Assembly (NCBI RefSeq): GCF_020686945.1
Contig: NZ_JAJEPR010000011.1
Span: forward strand, 38,788-102,787
Reading direction: 5' to 3'
From: Limivivens faecihominis
GTDB taxonomy: Bacteria; Bacillota; Clostridia; Lachnospirales; Lachnospiraceae
DNA: 64,000 nucleotides
Under the pieces are notes generated by a model. That model was not told the origin of the DNA. It ran no database searches and worked only from the letters and a program-made list of their open reading frames with translations. This document shows positions 43,878-51,098 of this stretch, piece by piece (position 1 is the stretch's first letter; every line of letters starts with the position of its first letter). The position numbers and the translations under genes were made by a program.

Positions 43878-44633
43878 ATGTCACGGAAAAATCATAAGAT
43901 GATAGATGGAAGACTACTGCAAACGGATAAAAAGTATTCCCAGTTAAAAATGAAGCAGAAAGAAAAGATTGCAGAATGGATGTTTCAGGCAACCAGAGAT
44001 TATTATATGAAACAATGTACATTTCCGAATGACAAACATCTGGAAGAAGTAGTGGATTCTGTTTATGAAAAAATCGAAGATGCAGAAATCTGGATTCCAT
44101 ACGGGGAGGTCTTCAAGCATTATAAATCCAAACGATCGGATATCAACAAACGTGTCAGAAAATCTCTGAATGAAAAAGAAGAGAGCCGGATTGAGAAGGT
44201 CTGTTTTATGAATATGTGTATGATTCAGGATGATGAAGGAAAGGTACTGGCACTGGATAAAGTAAATGATAGCTATACCGGTACAACTTTTCCAGGTGGT
44301 CACGTAGAAGCAAATGAGATTTTCCAGAAATCCATGATTCGAGAAGTCTGGGAAGAAACAGGACTTACGATAGAAGCACCGAAGCTTGGAGGATTATATC
44401 ATTGGCATAAGAGTGGAGTGCACTATGCCATTACCCTGTATAAAGCGAATAAGTTTACCGGAGAATTGAAGAGTTCTGAGGAAGGAAGAGTTTATTGGAT
44501 TCCGCTGGAAGAGTTGAAAACAAGAGAACTTGCTACAGGTATGGAATACGTTTTGCAGATTCTGGAATCAGACAAGGTGGATGAGTGCTATATGCATCTG
44601 GAAGCAGATGGATATGTGGGAGATTTGTATTAA
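43878..44633 (+). CDS. NUDIX hydrolase with an N-terminal helical domain
   Basis: A 251-residue protein. The NUDIX box runs from Gly141 to Leu163 (GGHVEANE ... REVWEETGL) and is complete, so it should hydrolyse a nucleoside diphosphate derivative. The N-terminal 105 residues (MIDGRLLQTDKKYSQLKMKQ ... EIWIPYGEVFKHYKS) form a helical module that I have seen in other Clostridia proteins, but its function is unknown to me. GAAAAGAGG precedes the ATG. It neighbours a Pol IV gene, which would fit a nucleotide-sanitising or damage-response theme. Confidence 0.85.
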   Translation: MSRKNHKMIDGRLLQTDKKYSQLKMKQKEKIAEWMFQATRDYYMKQCTFPNDKHLEEVVDSVYEKIEDAEIWIPYGEVFKHYKSKRSDINKRVRKSLNEKEESRIEKVCFMNMCMIQDDEGKVLALDKVNDSYTGTTFPGGHVEANEIFQKSMIREVWEETGLTIEAPKLGGLYHWHKSGVHYAITLYKANKFTGELKSSEEGRVYWIPLEELKTRELATGMEYVLQILESDKVDECYMHLEADGYVGDLY

Positions 44634-44647
44634 AGAATTTTGTAAGA

Positions 44648-44690
44648 AATGGCTGCCTGATCATTGGAGAAAAGACAGCCATTCTTTATA
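44648..44690 (+). terminator. Terminator after the NUDIX gene
   Basis: AATGGCTG (44648-44655) pairs with CAGCCATT (44676-44683), followed by TCTTTATA. Confidence 0.6.
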
Positions 44691-44705
44691 AGATACATCA
44701 TTCAT

Positions 44706-45005
44706 CTATTCTGTTTTTTGCTGTTCACTTTTGGAAGTGAAATTAATATATTTGGCACGTTGTAAAATTGAGATAACTGCATCAATGCTTTCTGGATTGG
44801 AAAAGCTCATGATAAAAGGTTCCTCTTCAAATTCCATGGGTTCGAATCCGGGAATCTGATCTGGATTCTTAATTATATGGATGGGACGTGCACTCTGGTT
44901 ATAAAATGCCAGTTGTGCTGAATCTGTAGTGTTTCCGATGACACCAATACCTACGTCACCTTTTCCAAAATCTATTCTACGTTTATTTAAGTTGATCATA
45001 TTCAA
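44706..45005 (-). CDS. Unknown protein in the XRE-ImmA operon
   Basis: A 99-residue protein (MNMINLNKRRIDFGKGDVGI) with a probable small beta-sandwich fold and a Glu-rich middle (EPMEFEEEPFIMSF). It is the third gene of the minus-strand XRE-ImmA operon, 27 bases after the ImmA stop, with AAAAAGGAG ahead. No family recognised. Confidence 0.6.
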   Translation of the reverse strand: MNMINLNKRRIDFGKGDVGIGVIGNTTDSAQLAFYNQSARPIHIIKNPDQIPGFEPMEFEEEPFIMSFSNPESIDAVISILQRAKYINFTSKSEQQKTE

Positions 45006-45032
45006 AAATCTCCTTTTTCAAAAATAGCATAT

Positions 45033-45587
45033 TTAGTAATTTTCTATTATTCCCGAAGTAGGGATATCTTTTAAAAAGTCACTGTTGGAAGTGATCGGAG
45101 AATCTATAATCTGAACGCCGCTTCGTTTCATCATTCGGAATTTGAAATCAAGAAGTTCCGGTGGAACTTTCAGTTCAGCGGCAGCCTGGAAAAAGGACAT
45201 ATCAGCGTTAAGCATCTCCAGGACATCTTCATCCTCCAGAAGATAATCAGCGGCAAAGCAATTGGCTTCATATTCACATTGTGATACTCCATCGAATAAT
45301 TCAAAATCATGAAAACACTTGATCTGAAGGGTTTTCTGATGAAGGAGTGCGTGTCCGATTTCGTGAATCAGGATAATCTGCTGTATGATTTCCGGCAGAT
45401 CACTGTTAATGACGATGCAGGTCTTTCGACATTCCCGCATACAGAAGCCTTTACAACAGTTTGGATCAGTTCCAAGCGGAAGCTTCTTAACAATAATATG
45501 CATAGAGGCTGCAAGGCGGTACGGATCACTTTCCTGATATTTTGTTTTTACTTTATTAACAGTGTCTCTTATACATTTTGAACTCAT
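45033..45587 (-). CDS. ImmA/IrrE-family metallopeptidase
   Basis: A 184-residue protease with the zinc motif HEIGHALLH (His75, Glu76, His79) and a downstream CEYEANCFA helix carrying the third ligand. I choose the second in-frame ATG (45587) because CGAGGTG precedes it. As in ICEBs1 and related elements, it should cleave the XRE repressor encoded just upstream, which releases repression after DNA damage or other signals. A Cys-rich stretch (residues 44-57: CCKGFCMRECRKTC) is unusual and may bind metal or sense redox state. Confidence 0.88.
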   Translation of the reverse strand: MSSKCIRDTVNKVKTKYQESDPYRLAASMHIIVKKLPLGTDPNCCKGFCMRECRKTCIVINSDLPEIIQQIILIHEIGHALLHQKTLQIKCFHDFELFDGVSQCEYEANCFAADYLLEDEDVLEMLNADMSFFQAAAELKVPPELLDFKFRMMKRSGVQIIDSPITSNSDFLKDIPTSGIIENY

Positions 45588-45664
45588 AAAAACACCTCGA
45601 TATTTCATAAGATAGTTTGCTGCAAGTATAGAGTAGCAAAAGTGCTGTACGAAAATACGGACAC

Positions 45665-46117
45665 CTATGAATCACATTCTGTTTCAGTGTTTTTCTTTTT
45701 CCGTCCAAATGTCTTTTTAGCTTCCATCTTACAGGAAAGATATGCTTTGGTTACAGCCTGATAAAATGCATCTTTGGCTTCTTCGTCCAGTTCACCGCCT
45801 GCGAAAAGAGCACGGTTGGCTTCGAGAATCTCATTGATGTCTCTGGCTCCTTTTTCACCAAGCTGTCCATTGACTTCATCAATATAATCCATTTTTTCAA
45901 TTCCATAAGAAGGATCTGTGATCTCGTCATGTTTCAAATAATCGTAAGAGACATTTAATGCATGAGCGAGCTTTCTCATAGTAGAGATTCGTGCGATGGT
46001 GCCGGAACTTTCATAAGCTGCGATCGCACGCTGGGATACGCCGACCAGTTCTGCAAGTTCTTTCTGTGTCAGATGATTTTGTTCTCGTTGATATTTAATC
46101 TTGTCTGAAAAATTCAT
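45665..46117 (-). CDS. XRE-family repressor (ImmR-like)
   Basis: A 150-residue protein. The N-terminal HTH (LTQKELAELVGVSQRAIAAY) is followed by an alpha-helical C-terminus with a basic end (KKTFGRKKK). I choose the ATG at 46117, after GGAAAGGATCC. It is transcribed with immA and the 99-residue gene, divergently from the Pol IV gene. Repeats of AACTTCAC in the shared promoter region are likely operators. By analogy with ImmR/ImmA it represses both directions. Confidence 0.85.
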   Translation of the reverse strand: MNFSDKIKYQREQNHLTQKELAELVGVSQRAIAAYESSGTIARISTMRKLAHALNVSYDYLKHDEITDPSYGIEKMDYIDEVNGQLGEKGARDINEILEANRALFAGGELDEEAKDAFYQAVTKAYLSCKMEAKKTFGRKKKNTETECDS

Positions 46118-46148
46118 AGTGGGATCCTTTCCAAGTTTTTGAAATCGT

Positions 46149-46260
46149 AACTTCATCAACTTTATAAAAACTATTGACAGAGTTCATTATCACGTATAAA
46201 ATACAAACAAATGTTCGTGAAGTTAGTAGAAATTATAATCTATAAACTTCACAAAGTCAA
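46149..46260. promoter_or_regulatory. Divergent promoter region with SOS-like box and XRE operators
   Basis: Plus strand: TTGACA (46174) and TAAAAT (46197), 17 apart, drive the Pol IV gene. Directly downstream, CAAACAAATGTTCG (46204-46217) matches the Gram-positive LexA box CGAACNNNNGTTCG at all but one defined position. Minus strand: TTGACT (complement of 46255-46260) and TATAAT (complement of 46232-46237), exactly 17 apart, drive the XRE operon. GTGAAGTT (46217-46224) and AACTTCAC (46245-46252) form a perfect inverted repeat; a third copy AACTTCAT is at 46149. These sites overlap both promoters. Confidence 0.7.
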
Positions 46261-46311
46261 TATGAAGCAAAGAACTTTTATTATGATTTTTAAGACTGGT
46301 AGGTGAATGTT

Positions 46312-47556
46312 ATGAGCAGGACAATTCTCCATTCAGATATGAATTGTTTTTACGCAAGTGTCGAGATGCTGCATCATCCGGAACTTGCCGAAAAGCCGAT
46401 GGCAGTCGGTGGTGATCCGGAGGCAAGACATGGAATTGTGCTGACTGCGAATTATATTGCAAAGCGAGCCGGAGTAAAAACAGGTATGGCATTGTGGCAG
46501 GCAAGGCAGGTTTGCCCGGAAATAATTTTTGTACCGCCTCGCATGGATCTTTATTTGAGGTTTTCCCGAATGGCACAGGAGATTTACAGTGAATACACGG
46601 ATCAGAGAGAACCATTTGGGATTGATGAAAGTTGGCTGGATGTAACTGCCAGTACTTCTATCAAGGGAGACGGAATGAAGATTGCAAAAGAGATCAGCAG
46701 TCGGATTAAATATGAACTGGGCGTTACCGTAAGTATTGGTGTTTCCTGGAATAAGATATTTGCAAAGCTTGGTTCAGATTATAAAAAGCCGGATGCCATC
46801 ACAGAGTTTTCCAAAGACAATTACAAGGATATTGTATGGAAACTTCCAGTGGGTGATTTACTTATGGTTGGAAGAAGCACTGAACGGACGATGAAGAAAC
46901 TAGGTATTTGTACAATTGGAGATCTGGCAGGTGCAGAACCTTCTATATTAGAAACATATCTTGGAAAGATGGGATTGGTACTTCATACCTTTGCAAATGG
47001 ATGGGATGAAACTCCAGTTTCAGTAGAAGGATATAAAGCACCGATCAAGTCTATCGGGAACAGCACAACAACACCAAGAGATCTTGTTAGTGAATTGGAC
47101 GTGAAGATAATTTTGATGGCTCTTTCAGAAAGTGTAGGAGCAAGGCTTCGTGAAAATGGTTTCCAATGCAGGACAGTAGAAATCTCGATTCGGGATAATG
47201 GACTGTATCATTTCACAAGACAGTGCAAGCTGGACAGTGCAAGTAATCTTACAGAAGAAATTGCCAGAACAGCATTTGAGTTATTTCAGAAAAACTATAA
47301 CTGGGAACATCCAATTCGTAGTCTTGGTGTTCGAGGATGTGATCTGGTATCAGAAGAGATACCTTATCAGCTTGATTTATTTATGGATGAAACGAAAAGA
47401 GAAAAAATCAAAAAAATGGACCAGGTGGTAGATGAGATCCGTGGAAGGTTCGGTTATCAGAGTATTCAGAGAGCATTTATGTATCAGGATAAGATACTCG
47501 CACAGTTAAATGCTAAAGAACACACGATTCATCCACAGGCATATTTTCATGGATAG
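46312..47556 (+). CDS. dinB: Y-family DNA polymerase (Pol IV / UmuC-like)
   Basis: A 414-residue translesion polymerase. Metal-binding Asp9 lies in ILHSDMNCFYASVE; Asp105-Glu106 lie in FGIDESWLD. Finger, thumb and little-finger regions are all present, and a beta-clamp-like QLDLF sequence lies near 362-366. I choose the ATG at 46312 over the GTG at 46303. The promoter carries a LexA-like box. Mobile-element copies of this enzyme are common in Clostridia ICEs and probably support replication through lesions after transfer. Confidence 0.92.
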   Translation: MSRTILHSDMNCFYASVEMLHHPELAEKPMAVGGDPEARHGIVLTANYIAKRAGVKTGMALWQARQVCPEIIFVPPRMDLYLRFSRMAQEIYSEYTDQREPFGIDESWLDVTASTSIKGDGMKIAKEISSRIKYELGVTVSIGVSWNKIFAKLGSDYKKPDAITEFSKDNYKDIVWKLPVGDLLMVGRSTERTMKKLGICTIGDLAGAEPSILETYLGKMGLVLHTFANGWDETPVSVEGYKAPIKSIGNSTTTPRDLVSELDVKIILMALSESVGARLRENGFQCRTVEISIRDNGLYHFTRQCKLDSASNLTEEIARTAFELFQKNYNWEHPIRSLGVRGCDLVSEEIPYQLDLFMDETKREKIKKMDQVVDEIRGRFGYQSIQRAFMYQDKILAQLNAKEHTIHPQAYFHG

Positions 47557-47576
47557 GAGAGAGCAGGTGTTTTGTA

Positions 47577-47816
47577 ATGACAGCTAAAGTGTATGTAGAT
47601 GTCCTGGCAGTATTCAGCCGGGAAGGAGAATTGATCCCTACAGCGTTTGTCTGGGAAGATGGACGTAAGTATGCGATTGATAAGGTTTCAAAACCGGAGC
47701 GTTGTGCCAGTCGAAAAGCTGGCGGAACCGGATACCGTTATACCTGTCAGGTGGGCGGGAAAATCTGTCATCTGACTTATGAAGAAAATTATAAATGGTT
47801 TATGGAACGTAAATAA
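47577..47816 (+). CDS. Small protein downstream of Pol IV
   Basis: A 79-residue protein (MTAKVYVDVLAVFSREGELI) with a compact beta fold and Cys residues at 42, 55 and 62 that could bind metal. GGAGAGAGCAGG precedes the ATG. It lies 20 bases after the polymerase and is seen with it in related elements as far as I recall. It may be a co-regulated partner of the translesion polymerase, but its role is unknown. Confidence 0.65.
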   Translation: MTAKVYVDVLAVFSREGELIPTAFVWEDGRKYAIDKVSKPERCASRKAGGTGYRYTCQVGGKICHLTYEENYKWFMERK

Positions 47817-47864
47817 TGGCGCCCTAAAAGGGAGCCCTGAATCAGGCCCCCTTTGGAGAGATAG

Positions 47865-48020
47865 ATATTCGATGAGAACATCAGCAGTCGGGGATACATC
47901 CTTTCCCGTGAGAACCGATTGCTTTCAATAGATCATACAGTTGCCGGTCAGCCAGAAATAGAAGCTATCACACGGCGGAGATTTCTGCGGAATCTGCATG
48001 AAGAGATGTTAGGACAGTGA
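47865..48020 (+). pseudogene. Short open frame without a start (gene remnant?)
   Basis: Between two genes, a frame stays open for 51 codons with protein-like composition (SSRGYILSRENRLLSIDHTV, then AITRRRFLRNLHEEM) and ends in TGA at 48018, but has no usual start codon. It may be the remnant of a small ICE gene. The preceding AAAGGG...CCCTTT dyad (47828-47853) could be a terminator. Confidence 0.3.
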
Positions 48021-48090
48021 CAGACTGTGAATGGAACAAACAATATAATGATTGGTCTGGCTGCGGAAGCGGTCGGGAAGGAGGACAATT

Positions 48091-48636
48091 ATGCAGAGAA
48101 TACAGGATATGTTTATCAATATGGAAGAAGTGGCAGAGGATGCTTATAAGAATACGGAATTATTGCTGAGTCAGTATACCAAGGTAATGTTCCGTATTGA
48201 GAAGAATCTTGTGGATATTGATTATGAAATGTATGCAGAAGAAGGGAAGTATCTGAAGGAAATGTTATATGATCTGGTAGATTTTGATGCGACTGCAGAG
48301 AAACGCAGAATCCAGGAAAAGCTTCTGAATAATGATATGAATCTCTGTTTGCTTGAAATTATGAGAGATTCCCTGATAGCTTTGAGGGATTATCCAAAGA
48401 ATGGACAGCTGTATTATCGGCTTTTGAAATATAGATATTTTGAAGCAGGAAATACGAATGAAGATGTGATGCTGATGCTGGATGATATGCCAAGCACCAC
48501 TTATTATCGAAACCGTAAGAAAGCAATCCGGTTGTATGCAACAATGCTCTGGGCATTTACACGACCGGAAAAGATACAGAATAAGATGGAGGAAATAAAC
48601 TGGAAGAAAAGTGGAAGTAAAGTGGCAGTGAACTGA
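48091..48636 (+). CDS. ArpU/RinA-like transcriptional regulator
   Basis: A 181-residue helical protein. The C-terminal half (YYRLLKYRYFEAGNTNEDVM, then MPSTTYYRNRKKAIRLYATM) is a sigma-region-4-like HTH of the type found in phage ArpU regulators. The ATG at 48091 follows GGAAGGAGG. It probably activates ICE or cargo genes. The gene ends before a run of two terminators. Confidence 0.65.
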   Translation: MQRIQDMFINMEEVAEDAYKNTELLLSQYTKVMFRIEKNLVDIDYEMYAEEGKYLKEMLYDLVDFDATAEKRRIQEKLLNNDMNLCLLEIMRDSLIALRDYPKNGQLYYRLLKYRYFEAGNTNEDVMLMLDDMPSTTYYRNRKKAIRLYATMLWAFTRPEKIQNKMEEINWKKSGSKVAVN

Positions 48637-48710
48637 CAGTAAACTGGCATGTGAATGGTATTACAATGAAAATAAGTGCATGTTAGAATTGATATGCTGA
48701 GAGAAATAGA

Positions 48711-48742
48711 CCTTCGCAGACGTAATGTTTGCGGAGGTTTTT
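48711..48742 (+). terminator. Terminator after the ArpU-like gene
   Basis: CCTTCGCAGAC (48711-48721) pairs with GTTTGCGGAGG (48727-48737), with two wobbles, then five T. Confidence 0.7.
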
Positions 48743-48865
48743 CTTTTCTAGAAATTGAGGATCACCTTATTTTGTGTAGGGTCAAAGCTATTATGTTGGT
48801 ACTACATGAAAGTGTGAATCATTTTTTTGTTTTTGTATGTAAAAGACATATTAATAATGTAAAAC

Positions 48866-48905
48866 AAGGCGTCAGGCTGTGTCAAATGTGACATGGCCTT
48901 TTTTT
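48866..48905 (+). terminator. Terminator or attenuator in the sigma-gene leader
   Basis: Outer AAGGC/GCCTT and inner TGTCA/TGACA pairs, followed by seven T (48899-48905). Confidence 0.55.
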
Positions 48906-49070
48906 ATACCCAAAAAACAGGTTGCAGATTTGAAAAAGCTTCCTTTTTAACAGGTAGATGCCGGAAAGGAAGCATATCAAGATGCAGGGAAGAGGCAGGC
49001 ATTATGCCAGATATCCATGATTTTTCGATTTGTCACAAATCAACAAAAACAACAAATCGGAGGAATAATC

Positions 49071-49631
49071 ATGGAAGAAAGAAAATACACATTTTACGAC
49101 AGATATCAAAAGGTGAAATACGCTAATATTACTGCAGAGGAGCAGGAAGTTCTTAATATTTCTTATAATAAGGAGCATTATATGTTTGATCAGCAGCATC
49201 AGAGAAATAATACAGTATTATTTTGTGGATTAGAATCAGAAAACGGTTGTGCGACAGACTTTATCGCAGATAGCGGATGTGACATTGCATCGGATATCAC
49301 AACGGAGATTTTTTTCAAAGAACTCTTTAGTGATCTGACAGAGAAAGAAAAGAAAATCGTGAGCGATTATTTTATCATGGGGAAACAGGTTAAGAAAATA
49401 GCAGAAGAACTGGGCATCAGCACACGTCAGGTGAGTAGAGACAAAAACAGTGCTTTGGCAAAAATGTTAAAGAAAATGAAAGCAGCTGGATATGAATCAT
49501 ATGCTGAGGCGGCAGGTGCATTTCTGCAGGAAAGCGATTATATTCCAACCCAGATGGAAACACAGAATTCAATTATGAAAAAAAGAACTGGGGAAGTGAG
49601 ATTGCCATCGGATAACAAGGCAAAAAAATAG
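49071..49631 (+). CDS. Sigma-70-like regulator of the ICE
   Basis: A 186-residue protein. The C-terminal half contains a region-4 HTH (LTEKEKKIVSDYFIMGKQVK, then KIAEELGISTRQVSRDKNSA). The first 60 residues (YDRYQKVKYANITAEEQEVL) may be a region-2-like remnant. The ATG at 49071 follows CGGAGGA. Similar small sigma factors regulate Tn916-type elements. Its stop lies at the border of a different DNA segment. Confidence 0.75.
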   Translation: MEERKYTFYDRYQKVKYANITAEEQEVLNISYNKEHYMFDQQHQRNNTVLFCGLESENGCATDFIADSGCDIASDITTEIFFKELFSDLTEKEKKIVSDYFIMGKQVKKIAEELGISTRQVSRDKNSALAKMLKKMKAAGYESYAEAAGAFLQESDYIPTQMETQNSIMKKRTGEVRLPSDNKAKK

Positions 49632-50253
49632 ATGGATTAACTATCAGTTCTTCGTAACCGAACAGGACGAGGACGGCGAGGAAACAGGCGAGGATGTGAC
49701 CCGTGACGATAGCTGGAACTATGCCGACATTCTCTGGAACGGCATCCAGGCGAACAAGGTACAGAAAGCCTTTGACAAGCTGAATTATCGGGAACAGACA
49801 TTGCTGGAGAAACGACTTGCCATCTGCATGACCTGCGGGCGTGTAGGTTTCTGGAAAGACCGTCCCACCTTTGAAGAACTGGCTGTTATGTTTGAGGGCA
49901 GCACCGCCAGCGGTGCAGAGCGAGCCTACCGCAGAGCAGTGGACAAACTGACGGAACTTCTGGTTGCTGAAGGTGCAATCCATGCTGTCCGGCTGAAACA
50001 AAAATCCAAAACCAAACGAAAAAAGAAAATCGCCGCCGCAATCTACGAATATCAAGCAGACTGCGACAGCGAATGGGGCGAAATTGTATTCGATTTTGAA
50101 AGCGGCACAGGGTCGATTGTCCGGCTTGCCGATTGGGATACAATTAAAACGAACTGGTTTGCCAATGAGGCGATCCGGTATATTTTATCATTGTCGCCTG
50201 ATGCTCTCACAAAATATATGCTCGTCCCCCTTGAGCCGCCACTTATATCTTGA
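49630..50253 (+). pseudogene. 5'-truncated sigma-like ICE gene
   Basis: The frame is open from about 49630 (RWINYQFFVTEQDEDGEETG) to 50253 and matches the C-terminal three quarters of a sigma-like protein common in GC-richer Clostridia ICEs (DVTRDDSWNYADILWNGIQA; NKVQKAFDKLNYREQTLLEK; TASGAERAYRRAVDKLTELL). The expected first 40 residues and the start are missing. A GTG at 49696 could restart translation. Base composition changes at 49630, marking a join between two elements. Confidence 0.7.
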
Positions 50254-50295
50254 ATCCTTACAACAACTGTAAGTGGTATTTGCTGTGTTCCCATG

Positions 50296-50319
50296 CTATC
50301 ATTTTATTACAAATGATAG
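50296..50319 (+). promoter_or_regulatory. Perfect inverted repeat overlapping the ABC gene's ribosome site
   Basis: CTATCATTT (50296-50304) and AAATGATAG (50311-50319) form a perfect 9-bp stem with a TATTAC loop; the right arm touches AGGAGG. It could be an operator for the response regulator or an RNA hairpin that masks the ribosome site. Confidence 0.45.
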
Positions 50320-50330
50320 GAGGTATTCAC

Positions 50331-51098
50331 ATGAAACCCATTTTGAATATTGAAAATTTAACAAAAATCTATGGCAATGTGCCAAGTCAAACAAAGGCAC
50401 TGAATGGGATCACCTTCCAGGTGATGCCGGGAGAGTTTCTTGGCATTATGGGAAGCAGCGGTTCTGGTAAATCCACACTGCTCAATTGTATTGCGACTGT
50501 GATTCAACCCACAGGTGGAAGCATTCAGGTGGAGGGCGTTAATCTGCAAGCACTCAAGGGAAGGACTCTTGCAGATTACCGTGGAAAAATAGTTGGTTAT
50601 CTATTTCAGAATTTTGAGCTACTGGATAATCTGACCGGACGTGAAAATATACTGCTTCCAACTTCTCTGCATGGTATACCCGAAAAGGAGAGCAGCCAGC
50701 GTCTAAGCCAGTTAGCGAAGTATCTGGAAATCAACGATGTTCTGGACAAATTTCCCTCCAAGATGTCTGGGGGGCAGCGCCAGCGTGTAGCGGCAGCAAG
50801 GGCGCTAATCCTGAACCCCAGAATGATTCTTGCCGACGAGCCTACCGGTGCTTTGGATTCCAAGAATGCAAGAAACATTATGGAAAAACTGTCCGGCTTG
50901 AACTGCGACGAACAGGCAACGATCTTGATGGTGACCCATGATTCCAATGCCGCCAGTTTCTGCAAGCGCATTCTATTCATCCAGGATGGCATTATTTTTC
51001 ATGAGCTTCGCCGTGGTGATGAAAGCCAGCATGAGTTCTATGGACGTATCCTGAAGGTGATGGCGCAACTGGGAGGGGGGAGTTCCAATGTTCTCTAA
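50331..51098 (+). CDS. BceA-like ABC ATPase (antimicrobial peptide resistance)
   Basis: A 255-residue ATPase with Walker A GSSGSGKST (41-49), signature MSGGQRQRVAAARAL and Walker B ILADEPTGALDS. I choose the ATG at 50331, directly after AGGAGG. It overlaps the permease by 11 bases. With the FtsX permease, response regulator and HEAKTP kinase that follow, it forms a Bce-type module that frees cell-wall precursors from bacitracin or lantibiotics. Confidence 0.92.
   Translation: MKPILNIENLTKIYGNVPSQTKALNGITFQVMPGEFLGIMGSSGSGKSTLLNCIATVIQPTGGSIQVEGVNLQALKGRTLADYRGKIVGYLFQNFELLDNLTGRENILLPTSLHGIPEKESSQRLSQLAKYLEINDVLDKFPSKMSGGQRQRVAAARALILNPRMILADEPTGALDSKNARNIMEKLSGLNCDEQATILMVTHDSNAASFCKRILFIQDGIIFHELRRGDESQHEFYGRILKVMAQLGGGSSNVL

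Larger units (their letters stand above)
48637..49070. other. Leader and terminator region before the sigma-like gene
   Basis: Holds two terminators (48711-48742 and 48866-48905) and a leader with a perfect 9-bp inverted repeat GCTTCCTTT/AAAGGAAGC (48938-48973, 18-base loop) followed by GGCAGGCATTATGCC. These elements resemble the structured leaders ahead of sigma-like genes in Tn916-type elements. I see no convincing gene in it. Confidence 0.5.

Noticed and set aside
741..49630. A single ICE insertion flanked by direct repeats between the two composition borders
   Set aside because: Only ATAGAT is shared, and joining the flanks does not rebuild a gene; the two borders may have arisen separately.
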